This document shows positions 60,686-64,000 of a stretch of DNA of 64,000 nt, piece after piece. Each line of letters opens with the position of its first letter. Position 1 is the stretch's first letter. The DNA is from Bacillus sp. 491mf (GTDB lineage: Bacteria; Bacillota; Bacilli; Bacillales; Bacillaceae_G). Both the position numbers and the translations under genes were made by a program. The DNA is taken from assembly GCF_900112415.1 (NCBI RefSeq), contig NZ_FOLV01000001.1, forward strand, positions 372,001 through 436,000, in the 5' to 3' direction. A model generated the notes under the pieces. The model did not search any database. It saw only the letters and a list, made by a program, of their open reading frames with translations, and was not told the origin of the DNA.

Positions 60686-61122
60686 CACCTTCCTTCAGAG
60701 AACGTATAGAATTCTAATAATTCAATTGGAATATTATTCTTATAGGCTATACATGCTTTTGTATCGCCTTGATTGATTGTCTTTTGGTCAATTAACAAAA
60801 GAGCAGCAAATGTATTAGCTTCAATTTCTAATCTATCCACAGACAAAAAAGTATTTTTTCGTAAGAATAGAGTATTTACTTCTTCATGAAGTACAGCGTG
60901 TCCTAATTCATGAGCGCAAACTGTTTTTTGCATTGTTTCTGATAAATTACTATTAATAGCGATAAATCTATTTCCTTTCTCACATCTATAAAAGCCATCA
61001 ATTTCTTCATGTAAGTCATGAAAAAACACATGGATGTTTAAGCAATCTGCAAGCTCAAAAGGGTTTTTAGTTTTATGTTTTTTGCAAAGTTGATTGACTG
61101 TGTTGTTTATAATGAATTTCAA
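60685..61122 (-). CDS. ImmA/IrrE-family metallopeptidase (second prophage)
   Basis: 145 residues from a TTG at 61122 behind AGGAGGGATTATA; the longer frame from 61224 overlaps the repressor gene and lacks a ribosome site. CAHELGHAVLHEE carries the HEXXH zinc site, and LEIEANTFAALLLI the third-ligand region. The likely target is the repressor encoded just upstream. Confidence 0.88.
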   Translation of the reverse strand: MKFIINNTVNQLCKKHKTKNPFELADCLNIHVFFHDLHEEIDGFYRCEKGNRFIAINSNLSETMQKTVCAHELGHAVLHEEVNTLFLRKNTFLSVDRLEIEANTFAALLLIDQKTINQGDTKACIAYKNNIPIELLEFYTFSEGR

Positions 61123-61144
61123 TATAATCCCTCCTGAATCTACA

Positions 61145-61552
61145 TTAATTACCTTTATTGTTTTTTTCAGGAGCGTACTTTTTATTGATAACTTTAGTTT
61201 GACGAACAATATACTCCATTGCATCTAATAAAGAATCAACAGCTTCCTCGCTCATTGGTTCACCAGAAAACATAAGCCCCTGAGAATCTTTTAAATCACG
61301 TTTTATTTCTTCCATTCGTTTTTCGATATCTTTTTCGTCTTTAGATGTCATGTGCATTTGGTTTGTTCTTCCTAATAAGAAATCAGTTGTCACGTTAAAA
61401 CGATCAGCAACTTTTTGTAGACGATCGGCAGAAGGGTATGCTTTGTCCCATTTTCTTATTGTTCCATTACCGAAATCTAATTCTTTCTCTAATCCTGATA
61501 CTGATATATCGTGGCTTTTACACAAGTTTTTTATTGTCTCTACTATGCTCAT
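61145..61552 (-). CDS. CI-like phage repressor (second prophage)
   Basis: 135 residues from the ATG at 61552, which follows AAAGGTGATAAGG; the frame starts three codons earlier without a site. XRE domain at the N-terminus (SIVETIKNLCKSHDISVSGL, FGNGTIRKWDKAYPSADRLQ, ADRFNVTTDFLLG), then a linker and a helical, charged C-terminus. It is divergent from the small HTH gene across five operator-like repeats. Confidence 0.88.
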   Translation of the reverse strand: MSIVETIKNLCKSHDISVSGLEKELDFGNGTIRKWDKAYPSADRLQKVADRFNVTTDFLLGRTNQMHMTSKDEKDIEKRMEEIKRDLKDSQGLMFSGEPMSEEAVDSLLDAMEYIVRQTKVINKKYAPEKNNKGN

Positions 61553-61587
61553 CCTTATCACCTTTCAGGCTCACCAAAAAACAATGA

Positions 61588-61778
61588 TTAGTCTACAAGC
61601 TAAAAAGTGTTGACTTTTAGTCTGTGGACTATTATTATTAGTTTGTAAGCTAATTTGTTAGCTAAAAAGGGCATGAAAATCCCGTTGAAAATACGGTTAG
61701 AATTAACGACGCTGGGGGGCGTGTGTAATTTTTAGATTTTTTAAACCTTTTATAGTTATAATTTAGCACATAGACTAA
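61588..61778. promoter_or_regulatory. Operator region of the second prophage
   Basis: Related 16-bp dyads with arms TTAG / CTAA occur at 61588-61603 (TTAGTCTACAAGCTAA), 61617-61632 (TTAGTCTGTGGACTAT), 61638-61653 (TTAGTTTGTAAGCTAA) and 61763-61778 (TTAGCACATAGACTAA), plus a compact TTAGCTAA at 61658. They overlap a TTGACT -35 at 61610 and are the likely repressor sites. A quite different operator from that of the first prophage. Confidence 0.75.
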
Positions 61779-61832
61779 TTATAGTCAATTAATTAGCGAA
61801 AATTTTCTCATTTGGAAGGTGTGAGCATCAAG

Positions 61833-62033
61833 ATGAAGTATTCGAATTTTGGTATTGAGGTAAGGAAAGTGTTGTTAGAACGGGATTTAACATTAACATC
61901 GTTAGCTTCTGAGCTAAAAATATCAGTTTCATATTTATCCGATATTTTAAAGGGTTCTCGAAAAGGAAAAAAACAAAAAGTGAGAATCATTGAGGTTTTA
62001 GGTTTGGAAATGTGTGAGGAGGATTTAAAATGA
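61833..62033 (+). CDS. Small HTH protein, Cro-like
   Basis: 66 residues from the ATG at 61833 behind GGAAGGTGTGAG. One helix-turn-helix (VRKVLLERDLTLTSLASELK, ISVSYLSDILKGSRKGKKQK) fills the chain. Position opposite the repressor suggests the early switch gene. The stop overlaps the next start by 4 bases. Confidence 0.8.
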   Translation: MKYSNFGIEVRKVLLERDLTLTSLASELKISVSYLSDILKGSRKGKKQKVRIIEVLGLEMCEEDLK

Positions 62034-62728
62034 CAGATCAATTAACAGTAGTAAATGAACCACCAACATTATCAATTATTAATCAAAACGGACAACTTTT
62101 GGTCGATAGCCGAGATGTTGCTGGAATGGTAGGTAAGGAACACAAGAACTTACTTAGAGATATTAAAGGGTACACTGAAATTTTGGACGGCTCAAAATTG
62201 AGCACTCCTAACTTTTTTATTAGTAGCACATACCGAAATAGTCAAAATAAGGAGCAACCTTGTTACCTCTTAACTCGTAAAGGATGCGACATGGTGGCTA
62301 ATAAGTTAACTGGTGAAAAAGGCGTTCTATTTACAGCCACATATGTTACTCGTTTTGAAGAAATGGAAAACCAGTTGAGAAAACAGATAAACATTCCTAA
62401 TGATCCATTCGGACAAATCGAACTCCTTGCAGCTGGTACAAGTAATTTAAACAAGCGAGTTTCTTCATTAGAACAGGTTGTTGAAGAACAATTAACAATC
62501 GATTATGGGCAGCAACGGGTAATGGAAAAAGCTAAGGCAAAACGTATTTACTTTCTATGGGAAAACGGACATGTAAATACTGAGGTCCATGACTCTACAC
62601 GTAAGTTGTTCGGATTACTAGGTCGGAATTTAAAAGATGCCTTTGATGTTAATAGTTATCGTGACATTTTGAAGAAGGACTTTAATGAAGCACTGAACTT
62701 TATTAACGGATGGAGACCAATGATTTAA
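62030..62728 (+). CDS. Rha-family antirepressor/regulator with ORF6C-like C-terminus
   Basis: 232 residues. N-terminal Rha domain (LLVDSRDVAGMVGKEHKNLL, YRNSQNKEQPCYLLTRKGCD, GEKGVLFTATYVTRFEEME), then a coiled-coil segment and a C-terminal ORF6C-like region (KAKRIYFLWENGHVNTEVHD). Proteins of this kind regulate early phage development or antagonise repressors. ATGA-type overlap with the HTH gene. Confidence 0.85.
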   Translation: MTDQLTVVNEPPTLSIINQNGQLLVDSRDVAGMVGKEHKNLLRDIKGYTEILDGSKLSTPNFFISSTYRNSQNKEQPCYLLTRKGCDMVANKLTGEKGVLFTATYVTRFEEMENQLRKQINIPNDPFGQIELLAAGTSNLNKRVSSLEQVVEEQLTIDYGQQRVMEKAKAKRIYFLWENGHVNTEVHDSTRKLFGLLGRNLKDAFDVNSYRDILKKDFNEALNFINGWRPMI

Positions 62729-62748
62729 TAGCGGAAGGTGAAAATAAA

Positions 62749-63024
62749 ATGTTAAACATTCAAGTTGATGAGCAAGTTGTAAAGGAATTATGCGCAGAGG
62801 AAATTCAAAAAAAGGTCAAAGAGTACAATGCAGAGTTTACATTTTGGGATACGAAAGAGTTAAAAAAACGTGTTTGTATGTCATGGAATACAATTCAAGA
62901 TCAATTCTTTTTTGACCCGCGATTTCCAAAATTTAAGGTTGGTCAAAAATGGTATTTTCCAGCAAAACAAACACAAGCGTTCTTATTAGAATGGGCGGAA
63001 GAAAGGATGGAAGGAACACAATGA
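62749..63024 (+). CDS. DUF771-family phage protein
   Basis: 91 residues from the ATG at 62749 behind GGAAGGTG. VVKELCAEEIQKKVKEYN, FTFWDTKELKKRVCMSWNTI, PRFPKFKVGQKWYFPAKQTQ are typical of DUF771, a winged-helix excisionase-like family that often sits early in phage operons. DNA binding is inferred. Confidence 0.8.
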   Translation: MLNIQVDEQVVKELCAEEIQKKVKEYNAEFTFWDTKELKKRVCMSWNTIQDQFFFDPRFPKFKVGQKWYFPAKQTQAFLLEWAEERMEGTQ

Positions 63025-63182
63025 ATCTATCAATCAACTATAACAACGTAAAAGTAGCTGATTATCTCAAGCTATTAGTTCATTACAAACTACCAAACAA
63101 GAAGCAGCGTCGTCTTATTGAAAATCGGTTCGTGTGTATAAACGCTCTTGTGAAGAGTGGCGGCGAACAATATGGCAATTGA
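63021..63182 (+). CDS. 53-residue phage protein
   Basis: The ATG at 63021 overlaps the previous stop by 4 bases. The product begins MNLSINYNNVKVADYLKLLV and continues with HYKLPNKKQRRLIENRFV: basic and helical. No family was recognised. It overlaps the next start as well, so it belongs to a tightly packed early operon. Confidence 0.65.
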   Translation: MNLSINYNNVKVADYLKLLVHYKLPNKKQRRLIENRFVCINALVKSGGEQYGN

Positions 63183-63489
63183 AAACCTTGTTTTACCAGA
63201 AGATGCAGAGTTAGCAAAGTCATTGCGCAGCAAGAAAGAGAACTACATAAAAAATCAATTCTTGTTATCTCGTATCGCTACTAAGAAAAATGCAGAAGGA
63301 AAGATAAAAGAATTCTATGAAACTTGTAAAGAATATGAAGCATGTGGAGAAAAAGCAAAAGAATGTGATGATCAACTGGCAAAGCTTTTTTTCAAGAAGA
63401 AAGAACGTGACCGCGTTGAAATGGTTGCAAATCGGATGCATGAAGTAAATATTCCGGCCCGCATTATTGAGTATGTTTTAAATGCATAA
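63172..63489 (+). CDS. Hypothetical phage protein, coiled coil
   Basis: 105 residues from the ATG at 63172, which overlaps the previous gene by 11 bases and has GTGGCGG upstream. Charged helices with four cysteines (TCKEYEACGEKAKECDDQLA) and a C-terminal HEVNIPARIIEYVLNA. No family was recognised. Confidence 0.65.
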   Translation: MAIENLVLPEDAELAKSLRSKKENYIKNQFLLSRIATKKNAEGKIKEFYETCKEYEACGEKAKECDDQLAKLFFKKKERDRVEMVANRMHEVNIPARIIEYVLNA

Positions 63490-63492
63490 AAA

Positions 63493-63514
63493 GACCCCTG
63501 TTGCAGCAGGAGTC
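63493..63514 (+). terminator. Weak hairpin in the early operon
   Basis: GACCCCTG / CAGGAGTC (one mismatch) with loop TTGCAG, no T-tract. It may be an attenuator or processing site rather than a true terminator. Confidence 0.4.
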
Positions 63515-63561
63515 ATTTGTAAAAATATTTTCGCAGTCAGTATATCACATGAGGTGAATAC

Positions 63562-63726
63562 ATGAAAGAGTCATATGAAAATCAAGTGTTAAAAAAGCAA
63601 GTAGAAATCGCGGTAAACAACTTGAAACGTATGTCTAGCAAAGAAACGGACAAGTCCAAAAAGCTAGATATCGATTATGTCATTACCGTATTAACAGATA
63701 AACCATATGGTAGCATGCCATTTTAG
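63562..63726 (+). CDS. 54-residue phage protein
   Basis: The ATG at 63562 follows GAGGTGAATAC. The product starts MKESYENQVLKKQVEIAVNN and ends DYVITVLTDKPYGSMPF. Charged helix followed by a short beta-like end. No family was recognised. AGGAGG right behind its stop serves the next gene. Confidence 0.65.
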   Translation: MKESYENQVLKKQVEIAVNNLKRMSSKETDKSKKLDIDYVITVLTDKPYGSMPF

Positions 63727-63740
63727 GAGGATATAAAACT

Positions 63741-64000
63741 ATGAAACTTTACGAACTGACAAGCAACTTTAACCAGTTGCAACAAATAATTGAGGATGGA
63801 GCGGATCAAGAAGCAATTCATGATACATTGCAGGCAATTGATGAAGCAATCGATGATAAGGTACAAGGCGCAGCGTTATTAATTCGCAACATTGAAGCAC
63901 AAGCGGAAGCTATTAAGGTAGAAGAAAAACGTTTGTCTGACCGTCGTAAATTTTTTGAGAACAACTGTAAAAAGATTAAGGATTACCTGTATCAACAAAT
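63741..64000 (+). CDS. Siphovirus Gp157-family protein, cut by the window end
   Basis: 86 residues are visible: MKLYELTSNFNQLQQIIEDG, then IDDKVQGAALLIRNIEAQAE and AIKVEEKRLSDRRKFFENNC. This is the start of the Gp157 family, a coiled-coil protein of temperate streptococcal and Bacillus phages encoded near single-strand annealing genes. AGGAGG lies 10 bases before the ATG. The rest is outside the window. Confidence 0.85.
   Translation, partial: MKLYELTSNFNQLQQIIEDGADQEAIHDTLQAIDEAIDDKVQGAALLIRNIEAQAEAIKVEEKRLSDRRKFFENNCKKIKDYLYQQ

Larger units (their letters stand above)
59285..64000. mobile_element. Left part of a second prophage behind glnA
   Basis: An integrase reading toward the left end, an IrrE-like protease, a repressor, an operator region, a small HTH protein and early genes (Rha, DUF771, Gp157) follow in the order of lambdoid Firmicute phages. 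The right end lies outside the window. No decay is visible in this part. Confidence 0.88.

Noticed and set aside
63493-63514. Possible end of the early operon of the second prophage
   Set aside because: The hairpin has no T-tract and well-spaced genes continue directly behind it.
1-64000. CRISPR array, tRNA or rRNA genes
   Set aside because: No regularly spaced identical repeats with unique spacers and no tRNA cloverleaf or rRNA core sequence were seen; the short repeats present are operators, att sites and hairpins.

Overview
The window is low-GC Firmicute DNA and looks like a Bacillus cereus-group chromosome. The evidence is the backbone gene order ricA(ymcA)-cotE-mutS-mutL on the left and miaA-hfq-xer-spoVK-sspL-hflX-ynbB-glnR-glnA on the right, together with spore genes, a FeuABC-type siderophore operon, a yeeN homologue and several degenerate interspersed repeats of the bcr type.

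Layout: (1) 1-5956, spore coat and mismatch repair genes, ending in a strong terminator behind mutL. (2) 5960-26650, a decayed prophage inserted behind mutL. It keeps an integrase, a CI/Cro-like immunity region with repeated operators, the tail of a DnaB helicase gene, many small early genes, YopX, ArpU, a second tyrosine recombinase, a SpoVS paralogue, a secreted wall-binding protein and a DNA methyltransferase. All head, tail and packaging genes are missing, and a 276-bp copy of the integrase gene sits at the break. What follows (17.5-26.5 kb) is a cargo zone: two truncated toxin C-termini with immunity genes (Imm11-like, SUKH and an unassigned one), two 3' ends of GH25/SH3 endolysin genes, a Rap-Phr pair plus a second phr tail, a broken bacteriocin-like gene with membrane partners, an IS3-family element inserted in a terminator loop, and two paralogous lipoproteins. 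(3) 26650-31400, a keto-acid decarboxylase of visibly higher GC, then a TetR regulator and an MFS exporter sharing the same palindromic operator. (4) 31500-37060, amino-acid catabolism: a SteT-like permease divergent from ald-tdcB and a second permease, with two TGTGA-N6-TCACA (Fnr/ArcR-type) boxes in the divergent promoter region. (5) 37.6-50.4 kb, yeeN, pepT, a Fur-boxed siderophore uptake operon with its own esterase, a DUF420 membrane protein, an iron-dependent alcohol dehydrogenase, miaA and hfq. (6) 50.6-59.2 kb, xer-like recombinase, spoVK, two small minus-strand spore-type genes, a TRIC-type channel, hflX, ynbB, glnR and glnA. (7) 59.29 kb to the end, the left part of a second, apparently intact prophage inserted behind glnA: integrase, IrrE-like protease, repressor, operators, small HTH gene, Rha-type antirepressor, DUF771 and Gp157.

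The most unusual parts are the cargo zone of the first prophage and a set of hairpin/peptide repeats at 12.1-12.7 kb. No tRNA, rRNA or CRISPR array was seen. All family assignments come from reading motifs and from memory of the families; no database search was run.
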